Below, piece after piece: positions 1-5,593 of a DNA stretch of 5,822 bases; within the stretch, counting starts at the first letter, position 1; every line of letters starts with the position of its first letter. The stretch spans positions 1-5,822 of the forward strand of contig JAUUYI010000156.1 in the NCBI GenBank assembly GCA_030590525.1, in the 5' to 3' direction. The translations under genes were made by a program, and so were the position numbers. Below the pieces are notes generated by a model that was not told where the DNA came from, did not search any database, and saw only the letters and a program-made list of their open reading frames with translations. The stretch comes from Sedimenticola sp. (lineage in GTDB: Bacteria > Pseudomonadota > Gammaproteobacteria > Chromatiales > Chromatiaceae).

Positions 1-1091
1 ACCAGCAACACGTTTCGGCCCCGGAACTCGCTCTCGATGGCATTGAGCTTCTGCCGCACCGACTTCTTCCGTACCTGCTGGCCTGGCATGATGAAGGTAC
101 GGCCGATATAACGGTTCTTGATAAACCCCTCCGCGTACTTCAACCCCAGGCAATTGGCCAGTTCCAGAGCGGCGGTACGGCTGGTATCCGGGATAGGGAT
201 GACCACATCGACATCGTGATCGGGCCACTCCCGCCGGATCTTGTCCGCCAGGCGTTCACCCATCCGGGCACGGGCCTTGTAGACGAAGATATCATCGATG
301 ATGGAGTCCGGACGGGCAAAATATACGTACTCGAAAATGCACGGGGAATGAACCGGATTGGCAGCACATTGGTAACTGTGCAGCTTTCCCTGGGTGTCGA
401 TGAATACTGCCTCACCTGGCTCGATATCCCGTAACAGGTCGAATCCCTGTACATCCAGCGCCACACTCTCTGAGGCAATCATGTACTCGACCCCCTGCGG
501 GGTGTCCCGTTTACCAAAGACGACCGGGCGAATGCCGTAGGGGTCACGGAACCCCACCAACCCGTAACCGGTGATCATGGCCACTGCGACGTATCCGCCA
601 CGGCAGCGCCGGTGTACCGCCGCCACAGCCTTGAACACATCCTGGGCATCGATCCGCATCTTGCCCAGTACCTGCAGTTCGTGGGCAAAGATATTGAGCA
701 GGATTTCCGAATCAGATGAGGTGTTGATGTGGCGCAGATCCTCCCGGTAGAGATCCTGCTGCAACTCCTCGGCGTTGGTCAGGTTGCCGTTATGGGCCAG
801 GGTGATCCCATAGGGGGAGTTGACGTAGAAGGGTTGCGCCTCTGCCGAAGAAGAACAACCAGCGGTGGGGTAACGCACATGGCCGATGCCAATGTTACCC
901 CTCAGGTCGATCATATGGCTGGTGCGGAACACGTCCTTCACCAGACCATTGCCCTTGCGCAAATGGAGACGCTGTCCCTCCTGGGTGACGATACCCGCTG
1001 CATCCTGCCCGCGGTGCTGAAGCACCAGCAACGCGTCATATATAGCCTGATTTACCGGGCTATGCCCGAAGATTCCGACGATACCGCACAT
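1..1091 (-). CDS. purF: Amidophosphoribosyltransferase (glutamine PRPP amidotransferase), 3' end outside the window
   Basis: First committed step of de novo purine synthesis in the cytosol: it transfers the amide of glutamine to PRPP to give 5-phosphoribosylamine. The frame is open for 363 codons from ATG at 1091 to the left edge. It begins MCGIVGIFG, so after Met removal Cys2 becomes the N-terminal nucleophile of a class II (Ntn) glutaminase; there is no propeptide of the Bacillus type. Other landmarks are HRGQDAAGI (residues 26-34), [11 protein letters not shown] (about 860-891), HNGNLTN (about 774-797), SSDSEILLN (about 692-720) and [12 protein letters not shown] near 78-113. The visible part stops at FRGRNVLL, just before the family's VDDSIVRGTT PRPP-binding motif, so the phosphoribosyltransferase site and C-terminus (roughly 130-150 residues) lie off the left edge. 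GGAG 9 nt upstream serves as ribosome binding site. It lies 123 bp downstream of cvpA, the usual gammaproteobacterial order. Identification is secure. Confidence 0.97.
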   Translation of the reverse strand, partial: MCGIVGIFGHSPVNQAIYDALLVLQHRGQDAAGIVTQEGQRLHLRKGNGLVKDVFRTSHMIDLRGNIGIGHVRYPTAGCSSSAEAQPFYVNSPYGITLAHNGNLTNAEELQQDLYREDLRHINTSSDSEILLNIFAHELQVLGKMRIDAQDVFKAVAAVHRRCRGGYVAVAMITGYGLVGFRDPYGIRPVVFGKRDTPQGVEYMIASESVALDVQGFDLLRDIEPGEAVFIDTQGKLHSYQCAANPVHSPCIFEYVYFARPDSIIDDIFVYKARARMGERLADKIRREWPDHDVDVVIPIPDTSRTAALELANCLGLKYAEGFIKNRYIGRTFIMPGQQVRKKSVRQKLNAIESEFRGRNVLL

Positions 1092-1214
1092 GACCAAGCT
1101 CTCCAGATTATTGCTTCGTTCCGGTGATATTATTGCAATCAGAGCACTGAAAATGCGTACAAACCATTGCGGCAGCATCCCTGAAACCAGTGAATGGGCT
1201 GTGCTGGGACTCTA

Positions 1215-1703
1215 TCACACGAATTTGAATGCCCCGCCGGTATCCGCCGGCAGGAGCGATTTCAACCAGACCGCCAGCTCCTGAAAAAAGACGATCAATC
1301 GGGATTCCTGCCACCAGGGGTCATTGGGGAAGGGGGTCAACCCCGCCAGCCAAACCAGAACCGCCACCAGCAACGCACCGCGCGCGGCACCAAAGACCAC
1401 GCCGATCAGACGGTCAGTGCCGCTCAATCCGGTCTTTTCCACCAGCTGCCCGGCAAGAAAATTGACCAGCGCGCCCAGCACCAGGGTAGTCACGAACAGA
1501 ATCGCAAAGGAGACACCGAGCCGAACGGACGGGACGCTGATCACATCCAGCTGGAGTGCCAGTTCGCGGAAGAAGGCCCATGCAATCCAGAAGGCGACCA
1601 CCCAGACCAGCAACGAAAGTGCCTCGCGCACGAACCCACGCATCAGACTGATCAGTGCTGACAGGGTAATGATACCGATAATGACGTAATCGACCCAGAT
1701 CAT
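1215..1703 (-). CDS. cvpA: CvpA family inner-membrane protein (colicin V production protein homolog)
   Basis: A 162-residue integral membrane protein of the CvpA family, known from Escherichia coli as needed for colicin V production and later linked to envelope robustness; its biochemical role is not settled. The start MIWVDYVIIGIITLSALISL fits the family's N-terminal Asp followed by a long helix, and RGFVRE (22-27) is the conserved loop after the first helix. Four hydrophobic segments are visible, at roughly residues 4-21, 28-45, 62-86 and 102-121. A soluble tail ends in LLPADTGGAFKFV. Length and helix count match the family. ATG at 1703 is the only sensible start, although no clear Shine-Dalgarno lies upstream. 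It is followed by purF on the same strand after 123 bp and probably shares its transcript. The usual gammaproteobacterial upstream neighbours (folC, dedD) are absent; a repeat element occupies that place. Confidence 0.93.
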   Translation of the reverse strand: MIWVDYVIIGIITLSALISLMRGFVREALSLLVWVVAFWIAWAFFRELALQLDVISVPSVRLGVSFAILFVTTLVLGALVNFLAGQLVEKTGLSGTDRLIGVVFGAARGALLVAVLVWLAGLTPFPNDPWWQESRLIVFFQELAVWLKSLLPADTGGAFKFV

Positions 1704-1785
1704 TCAGCTGTACCGGCACTGCAGCGGTGACCGGACCTTGAATCGTAAAGGTGCATGTTATCAAAAAAATGGTGAAAACTATGTA
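1704..1785. other. Short intergenic leader of cvpA-purF
   Basis: This 82-bp AT-rich strip between the cvpA start and the repeat element must hold the cvpA-purF promoter unless the operon is read from beyond the element. Read on the minus strand there is a run of seven T followed by TGATAACAT. That could be an extended -10 (TG, one base, TAACAT, 4 of 6 matches to the consensus), but no -35 box is visible at 16-18 bp. I did not recognise a PurR operator with confidence. Confidence 0.3.
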
Positions 1786-1864
1786 AGGGCTCGCGAAATA
1801 ATAAGTCCCTGAATTTAGGGCGTCGAGGCGCCCGTCTGGCAAGGGGTCGCTCCCGGCATCTGCC

Positions 1865-1902
1865 GTACATGGATGTACCAATGCCGCGAGTACAGGATGT
1901 AC
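1865..1902. repeat. Two adjacent GGATG-apex hairpins (left pair)
   Basis: GTACATGGATGTAC at 1865-1878 pairs 6 bp around a 2-base loop. GTACAGGATGTAC at 1890-1902 pairs 5 bp around a 3-base loop. Both place GGATG across the apex and the descending arm on the plus strand. They belong to the array inside the 1786-2203 element. Confidence 0.7.
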
Positions 1903-1919
1903 AGGAGCGGCCTGCCTCC

Positions 1920-1949
1920 CGCGACACTTGTGCATCCCTGCACGTCGCG
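1920..1949. repeat. Compound hairpin with GGATG apex on the minus strand
   Basis: GTGCATCCCTGCAC (1930-1943) forms a 5-bp stem with loop TCCC. It is enclosed by CGCGAC (1920-1925) and GTCGCG (1944-1949), with a four-base ACTT bulge on the left side only. Read on the minus strand the apex is GGGATG, so this hairpin is inverted relative to its neighbours. Confidence 0.7.
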
Positions 1950-1991
1950 CGGAAACGCAGGAATATTCGCTATCTTCCCGGTTTTCGCAAC

Positions 1992-2093
1992 GTGACCCAC
2001 AGGGATGTGGGAAATGCCGGTTCCGTCAGGAACATGAACCGGTGTGACCCACAGGGATGTGGGAAATGCCGGTTCCGTCAGGAACATGAACCG
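1992..2093. repeat. Tandem duplication, 52-bp period, each unit with two hairpins
   Basis: The units start at 1992 and 2044 and are identical over 50 bases; only the last two bases of the period differ. Each holds CCCACAGGGATGTGGG (1996-2011 and 2048-2063; 6-bp stem, loop GGGA) and GTTCCGTCAGGAAC (2020-2033 and 2072-2085; 5-bp stem, loop GTCA). The perfect identity suggests a recent duplication or ongoing slippage/gene conversion. Confidence 0.9.
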
Positions 2094-2116
2094 ACCAGCC
2101 AGACGGGGCCGTTCTC

Positions 2117-2130
2117 GCACATCCATGTGC
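2117..2130. repeat. GGATG-apex hairpin (right, minus orientation)
   Basis: GCACATCCATGTGC pairs 6 bp around CC. On the minus strand it reads GCACATGGATGTGC, the counterpart of the hairpin at 1865-1878. The two sit at matching places near opposite ends of the element, so the inner parts of its ends are also loosely symmetrical. Confidence 0.7.
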
Positions 2131-2185
2131 TACACGGCATTTGAACGTCCTGTTCGGCATGGATCGGCATCCCAAAACAGGGAGT

Positions 2186-2206
2186 TATTGTTTCGCGAGC
2201 CCTGAG
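2186..2206. repeat. Inverted repeat bracketing the reductase gene, left copy
   Basis: TATTGTTTCGCGAGCCCTGA plus G matches the reverse complement of 2980-3000 at 19 of 21 bases. It overlaps the right terminal repeat of the 1786-2203 element and extends 3 bases (GAG) past its edge. Together with the right copy it brackets the FMN reductase gene. Confidence 0.75.
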
Positions 2207-2229
2207 GTACTAAAAGGGGAAACGCTCCA

Positions 2230-2925
2230 TCACATCCCGTTATTAAATTTGCTGGTTTCTGTGGCACCGCTGGCACGTACCTGTTCCAGGGCCAGTGCGT
2301 ACTCCCGCAGTATCCCTAAGGTCCAGCCGATGCGTTCCCGGAAATAACCGTCCGCCTCCGGATCGTTCTTTTCGGGATCACCATTCAGCACCGACTCCAC
2401 GTTGCGGATGATCAGTTGCTCCGGAATATAGCATATACGGCTGTTCTTGTAGCTACTCATCCGCAACTCCGCCACCGGGTAGGCACCCCCATCAGCGGAC
2501 GAGACGGTGACGATCAGGGCCGGCTTGTGGCCCAGTTCGTTGCGACCAAACAGCAGGAAGAAGTTCTTCAGCCCAGCCGGCACCTGCCCATGCCACTCGG
2601 GTGCAATGACGACGAACCCGTCGCTGGAACAGAGTCGTTCCCGTACCGGATCCAGCAGCCGGGTCCATTTCTCCTCACCCGCCCAGATGTCCTGTTCCCA
2701 GAGTGGAAAGGGGTTACCGGCCAGATCGATAATATCGGCTTCGTCGCACAACCGGTTTTCCAGCAGCGCATCCCTGATATACTCCGCCACCTTCACGCTC
2801 TGCGATCCAGTGCGGTGGCTACCGCTCACGATGGTTATTTTCACTCTGATCTCTCTCCCATTGTCTCTGTCGATCTTCCATCCTGCCAGGAGCCCGTCCG
2901 CAGGAATCAAAATTATCCATTTCAT
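2230..2925 (-). CDS. NAD(P)H-dependent FMN reductase-like flavoprotein
   Basis: A flavodoxin-fold oxidoreductase of the NADPH-dependent FMN reductase family, expected to bind FMN and pass electrons from NAD(P)H to flavin, quinone or a similar acceptor in the cytosol; the substrate cannot be read from the sequence. VKITIVSGSHRTGSQS is the family's first strand plus phosphate-binding loop. WHGQVPAGLKNFF corresponds to the PEYNGSxPGxLKNxxD motif after strand 3, with Trp-His in place of Tyr-Asn. LGHKPALIVTVSSADGGAYP is the next strand and flavin-ring loop. The start is ambiguous. ATG at 2925 has a strong ribosome site (AGGAAGGGG, about 5-7 nt away) and gives 231 residues, with about 27 residues ahead of the fold. 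GTG at 2844, behind GGGAGAGAG, gives 204 residues, nearer the family's usual length and beginning at VKITIVSG. I annotate the ATG because of its Shine-Dalgarno. The gene appears monocistronic and is bracketed by inverted repeats. Confidence 0.85.
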   Translation of the reverse strand: MKWIILIPADGLLAGWKIDRDNGREIRVKITIVSGSHRTGSQSVKVAEYIRDALLENRLCDEADIIDLAGNPFPLWEQDIWAGEEKWTRLLDPVRERLCSSDGFVVIAPEWHGQVPAGLKNFFLLFGRNELGHKPALIVTVSSADGGAYPVAELRMSSYKNSRICYIPEQLIIRNVESVLNGDPEKNDPEADGYFRERIGWTLGILREYALALEQVRASGATETSKFNNGM

Positions 2926-2979
2926 ATTCACCCCTTCCTGACCGTAGCAACACTCCCGGATATCCGGCGACTTGTCGTT

Positions 2980-3000
2980 CTCAGGGTTCGCGAAATAATA
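2980..3000. repeat. Third copy of the TCGCGAAATAATA terminal repeat
   Basis: AGGGTTCGCGAAATAATA at 2983-3000 matches the left terminal repeat at 1786-1803 in 17 of 18 bases and the same orientation. CTCAGGG upstream of it is shared with the repeat at 2186-2206 but not with the left end at 1786. Similarity to the longer terminal repeat stops after AATAATA. It lies in the gap between the FMN reductase start and the cbpM stop, and the core TTCGCGAA is itself an 8-bp palindrome. Confidence 0.75.
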
Positions 3001-3015
3001 CTGAAGTGGTACGCC

Positions 3016-3330
3016 TTACCGATCCAGCGTCGTCATCCGCTGGTGCAACGCATCGATCTCCTCCAGCAGATCCAGGATCAGCGCAGCGCCGGGCAGATTC
3101 ACCTCGAGATCCTGCTGCAACCGCAGTGCAACGCGGACCCGCGTCAGGCTGGTTCCACTGAAACGCCACTGGCGCGGATCGCGGCCACAGGGATCCAGGA
3201 CCCCTTCATCCACCATTGCCACGATCTGGACCGCTCTGACTGAGCAGGCGTTGCAGAGATCACCGAGGGTAATTGACGGCTCCTCTTCCAGGATACTACC
3301 AGACAGAATTTGTTGAATCTCGCTGTTCAT
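3016..3330 (-). CDS. cbpM: Chaperone modulatory protein CbpM
   Basis: A small MerR-like helix-turn-helix protein of 104 residues (Escherichia coli CbpM is about 101). It binds the J-domain of CbpA and blocks both its DnaK co-chaperone activity and its DNA binding. Visible features are the helix-turn-helix-like stretch ITLGDLCNACSVRAVQIVAMVDEG (roughly 20-43), the wing-like DPRQWRFSGTSLTRVRVALRL (about 51-71), and a C-terminal amphipathic helix ILDLLEEIDALHQRM that in the family contributes to dimerisation. ATG at 3330 lies 5 bp after the cbpA stop, with GGGGG about 11 nt upstream inside the cbpA 3' end, so the two are surely co-transcribed and probably translationally coupled. The identification rests on both sequence and context. 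Confidence 0.9.
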   Translation of the reverse strand: MNSEIQQILSGSILEEEPSITLGDLCNACSVRAVQIVAMVDEGVLDPCGRDPRQWRFSGTSLTRVRVALRLQQDLEVNLPGAALILDLLEEIDALHQRMTTLDR

Positions 3331-3335
3331 GTGGC

Positions 3336-4280
3336 CTATACCCCCAGATGTGCACGTGGATTGAACACAAGTTCCTGCTCCATCCTGCGATAAATCTCCC
3401 TCGCCTTGTCACTCTTTGCCGGCGGCAGGGCGACCTCGAGTACCACATACAGATCCCCGGGAGGCTTACCCGGAATACCGCGCCCCTTCAACCGCATCTT
3501 CTTACCGGCGGAGGAACCGGGTGGTATCTTCATATCGATGACCCCTGCGGGTGTTGGCACCTTTATCCTGGAACCCAGCGCCGCCTCCCAGGGGGCAACC
3601 GGGAGATCCAGATACACATCACGACCCTCCACGTGATAGAAGGAGTGGGATCTGAACTCAACCTCCAGATAGAGGTCACCGGCCAGGCCTTCCCCCATAC
3701 CGGACGCGCCCTGCCCCGCCAGGCGGATGTGCTGGCCCTGCCTGACCCCCTTGGGTATTCGGACATTGAGTGTCCGTTTACGGGTATGTACCCGGCCATC
3801 CGCCCCTACCTCCGGCACCTGCAACACAATGGACCGGGTGGCACCCCTGTAGGCATCCTCCAGATCGATCAACACCTTGGCATGGTGATCTTCACCCCGC
3901 GTGTGGAAGCCACCACGGGCGCTCCGGACCGGACCATGCTCCCGACCGAACAGGGATTCGAAAAAATCGCTGAACGACGAAGCATCCCCCTGGGTAAATC
4001 CACCCCCCCGAAATTCGAAGCCGGCATCCCAGTCCGGTGGTGGCCGAAAATCCTCCCCCTGCTGCCAGCTGGCGCCCAACTGATCGTAGGCGGCACGTTT
4101 CTCCGGATCTTTGAGTACCTCATAGGCCTCACCGACCTCTTTGAAACGGACCTCTGCATCCGCCTCCTTACTGACATCCGGGTGGTATTTGCGGGCCAGT
4201 TTCCGGTAGGTTCGCTTTATCTCATCCTGGGTTGCGTCCCGCTCCAATCCCATGACCTGATAATAGTCTTTGAATTCCAT
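3336..4280 (-). CDS. cbpA: Curved DNA-binding protein CbpA, DnaJ-class co-chaperone
   Basis: A 314-residue class B J-protein that stimulates DnaK ATPase and delivers misfolded clients; in Escherichia coli CbpA is also a nucleoid protein that prefers curved DNA (306 residues). The J-domain occupies residues 1-70 (MEFKDYYQVMGLERDATQDE onward) with the essential HPD at 33-35. A glycine/phenylalanine-rich linker follows at about 70-115 (FEFRGGGF, SSFSDFFESLFG). There is no CxxCxGxG zinc finger, which separates it from DnaJ. The two beta-barrel C-terminal domains follow; IPKGVRQGQHIRLAGQG is in the first and VPTPAGVIDMKIPPG in the second. ATG at 4280 has AAGG about 8 nt upstream. It is the first gene of the cbpA-cbpM pair. 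No heat-shock sigma-32 promoter (CTTGAA/CCCCAT) is visible upstream, so the regulation is undetermined. Confidence 0.95.
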   Translation of the reverse strand: MEFKDYYQVMGLERDATQDEIKRTYRKLARKYHPDVSKEADAEVRFKEVGEAYEVLKDPEKRAAYDQLGASWQQGEDFRPPPDWDAGFEFRGGGFTQGDASSFSDFFESLFGREHGPVRSARGGFHTRGEDHHAKVLIDLEDAYRGATRSIVLQVPEVGADGRVHTRKRTLNVRIPKGVRQGQHIRLAGQGASGMGEGLAGDLYLEVEFRSHSFYHVEGRDVYLDLPVAPWEAALGSRIKVPTPAGVIDMKIPPGSSAGKKMRLKGRGIPGKPPGDLYVVLEVALPPAKSDKAREIYRRMEQELVFNPRAHLGV

Positions 4281-4503
4281 GAGTTACCTTCTTTGTACGC
4301 AACGTTTACAATTTTTTGTCATTCTGTCACCCAGGTTGGGAAATCTGGTTAAAAACGGAAATCCCAATAGCGTGGGCAGGATTTTCCCAGCATTGAGCCG
4401 GACCCGCAACTCCATCGCACCCGGCATCAACAGACGGAGGTCAGGAGTGCCGATATCGCAGGAGCAGCAAACCGGTCGGCTTCTATTCTCGGGCAGACTC
4501 CCA
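4281..4503. other. Intergenic region between cbpA and the palindromic element
   Basis: About 220 bp with no credible gene on either strand. The first 90 bp next to cbpA are AT-rich (runs of A/T around 4308-4318 and 4349-4354) and must contain the cbpA promoter. I find no clean -35/-10 pair. TTGGGA (4336-4341) and TCCCAA (4362-4367) can pair around a 20-base loop. The rest (4380-4490) is of ordinary composition, and I recognise nothing in it. Confidence 0.3.
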
Positions 4504-4665
4504 GGAGGCTGTCGGATTTGACCGATCGAAGCGAAAATCACGGGGAGCGAATCAAATCAGTTTATCGAATGAGGCGAATAGTGGGCCTATTTAACGAATT
4601 CGATAAGCTGAGTTGATCGCTCTTCAGGGATTTGCAGCCGATTAGCGTTAAGTCCGACAGCCTCC
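4504..4665. mobile_element. 162-bp palindromic MITE-like element
   Basis: The two ends, GGAGGCTGTCGGATTTGAC (4504-4522) and GTTAAGTCCGACAGCCTCC (4647-4665), are inverted repeats with 17 of 19 matches. The similarity goes on inward: 4545-4570 and the reverse complement of 4598-4622 agree except for two substitutions and one base gap. AATAG/CTATT (4577-4581 and 4587-4591) closes the centre, so the whole unit can fold into one long imperfect hairpin. GGGCAGAC occurs on both sides (4491-4498 and 4668-4675) and may be an 8-bp target duplication, though 5 bp separate it from the left arm and 2 bp from the right. No coding capacity. A transposase acting on these ends would have to be elsewhere in the genome. 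Confidence 0.75.
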
Positions 4666-4690
4666 CAGGGCAGACGAGAAGCGCGTCGAC

Positions 4691-4699
4691 TGTTAGAAT
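4691..4699 (+). promoter_or_regulatory. Candidate extended -10 promoter, possibly leaderless start
   Basis: TGTTAGAAT reads as the extended -10 TG-n-TAGAAT with 5 of 6 matches to TATAAT. Seven bases separate it from ATG at 4707, so transcription would start at or next to the A of the start codon. The -35 position at 17 bp is CAGACG (3 of 6 matches), inside the direct repeat that flanks the palindromic element. Seen: the box and spacing. Inferred: its use. Confidence 0.35.
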
Positions 4700-4706
4700 T
4701 CCTGAT

Positions 4707-5438
4707 ATGAAAATGCCACCTGCCAATCTAAGCTGGTTCGCTGAAACCCTGACTGAAGTAGTCGAGGAGATCAGCGACGCCTGGAGTGATGATAACCGCT
4801 CGACAGAGGGGAATGAGGCCCCGCCGGAACTACTCCAGGAGGCACTGCAACAGCTGATTCTGGTACTGAGACAGGCGGAGTCCATCCGAAAGGTCGATGA
4901 AGCAGACATCGGTGAGCTTGGAGAGTACGGACTCAAAATGCTGACCGAGTTATCCCAGATCTCCCATGAGCTGAAGCTGCAGGAGGTCCTGGAGAAACTG
5001 GAGTTGCTGGCCCTCTCACTGGCATTATGGGTAATCCAGCAGAAGGGTGAGCTGCACTCTATCGGACTGGTGGTGAACGGACTGGCAAGAGTGGCCAATT
5101 TCACCACGGATACCTTCGAGCTGGAACGGCTGTTTCATACCATAGGCGAGATAATGGAGGCCATCCAACCGCTGGAGGCGGGAGAAACCATGCCGGCCTC
5201 GACCCGCGAGCCCTTGCAATTACTGCTGCTGAACCGTGCCATCGTGGCCACCCGCGCCCATTTGCCCCGTCTGATGGAGGTTGCCTTTTCAGATGTTATC
5301 GAGAAAATACCGGAAGCCGCTCCAGGATTTTTCCATGAGGGAATGGAGCAGATTGAACTGCAGGGATATCCGGAACCGGTAAGCAACGTAATCGAGCGAT
5401 ACCACCGCCAATGCGTGCAAGTAAAAATCCTGCATTGA
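4707..5438 (+). CDS. Helix-rich conserved-looking protein of unknown function
   Basis: I do not recognise a named family. The product is 243 residues, acidic and leucine/glutamate-rich in its first two thirds, with long predicted helices and no signal peptide or convincing membrane span. LELLALSLALWVIQQKGEL (about residues 93-111) is the most hydrophobic stretch but is short and flanked by charges. The C-terminal part has features that look conserved rather than random: LNRAIVATRAHLPRLMEVAF, PEAAPGFFHEGMEQI and YPEPVSNVIERYHRQ. I choose ATG at 4707. The frame stays open back to TTG at 4632, but that extension lies largely inside the palindromic element and is a poor start. No Shine-Dalgarno precedes 4707; a second in-frame ATG at 4713 is equally unassisted. 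The gene is divergent from cbpA and the window shows no co-directional partner. Codon use and composition resemble the neighbours, so it is a real gene. Confidence 0.82.
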   Translation: MKMPPANLSWFAETLTEVVEEISDAWSDDNRSTEGNEAPPELLQEALQQLILVLRQAESIRKVDEADIGELGEYGLKMLTELSQISHELKLQEVLEKLELLALSLALWVIQQKGELHSIGLVVNGLARVANFTTDTFELERLFHTIGEIMEAIQPLEAGETMPASTREPLQLLLLNRAIVATRAHLPRLMEVAFSDVIEKIPEAAPGFFHEGMEQIELQGYPEPVSNVIERYHRQCVQVKILH

Positions 5439-5440
5439 GA

Positions 5441-5450
5441 CAGTGCACTG
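5441..5450. repeat. Perfect 10-bp palindrome just after the unknown gene
   Basis: CAGTGCACTG begins 3 bp after the stop codon. Outside it, TGCAT (5431-5435) and ATGCA (5456-5460) form a second, spaced inverted pair. It is not followed by a T-run, so it does not look like an intrinsic terminator. It might be a protein-binding site or chance. Confidence 0.4.
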
Positions 5451-5480
5451 AGTGCATGCATTCACGAACAAAAAAATGGC

Positions 5481-5509
5481 CGCGGATTGACGCGGATTAC
5501 ACACGGATG
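5481..5509. repeat. Short CGCGGATT repeat cluster
   Basis: CGCGGATT occurs at 5481-5488 and 5491-5498 (period 10), followed by the degenerate CACGGATG at 5502-5509. I recall similar degenerate ATCCGCG strings in intergenic DNA of many bacteria, but cannot check this here. No function is assigned. Confidence 0.5.
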
Positions 5510-5593
5510 TTGTTATGGCTTTGATACACAAGGGCTGCTGGGACGCGATCGGGCAGCCAATAAACAGCGGCGCCCAAAAAGTAACGTGCAAGA

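Larger units (their letters stand above)
1786..2203. mobile_element. MITE-like repeat element with 26-bp terminal inverted repeats
   Basis: The left end (1786-1811) starts AGGGCTCGCGAAATAATAAG. The right end (2178-2203), read on the other strand, starts AGGGCTCGCGAAACAATAAC. Both continue TCCCTG, giving 24 of 26 identical bases. The 418 bp enclosed have no coding sequence I believe in: they contain six small hairpins with GGATG apices and a 52-bp tandem duplication, and the open frames across them are repeat-derived. No target-site duplication is obvious next to the ends: the left flank ends in ATGTA and the right flank starts GAGGTAC. This is seen in the sequence. That it moves by a transposase supplied elsewhere is inference from its size and ends. 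Confidence 0.65.

Noticed and set aside
1414..1935. Minus-strand frame of 173 codons overlapping cvpA
   Set aside because: It is out of frame with cvpA over most of its length and extends into the repeat element; only cvpA has a believable product.
1992..2093. Two-repeat CRISPR-like unit
   Set aside because: The copies are head-to-tail with no unique spacer between them, and no cas gene is present.
1815..2144. Small open frames on both strands through the hairpin array (1815-2126 minus, 1869-2144 plus)
   Set aside because: They consist of the hairpins and the 52-bp duplication read through; the repeated peptide is a consequence of the DNA repeat, with no ribosome site.
2416..3243. Plus-strand open frame of 275 codons
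   Set aside because: It runs antisense across the FMN reductase, the repeat and most of cbpM, whose coding frames are recognisable; no motif of its own.
3273..4352. Long plus-strand open frame of 359 codons
   Set aside because: It lies antisense to cbpA, which has unmistakable J-domain and C-terminal motifs; the plus frame has no recognisable motif and is a by-product of the GC-rich codon pattern.
4284..4541. Minus-strand 85-codon frame upstream of cbpA
   Set aside because: It crosses the edge of the palindromic element, has no ribosome site I can see, and its translation looks like non-coding sequence.
4632..4706. N-terminal extension of the unknown gene from TTG at 4632
   Set aside because: Rare start codon with AGGGA almost touching it, and the extension is largely encoded by the arm of the inserted palindrome; ATG 4707 is preferred.
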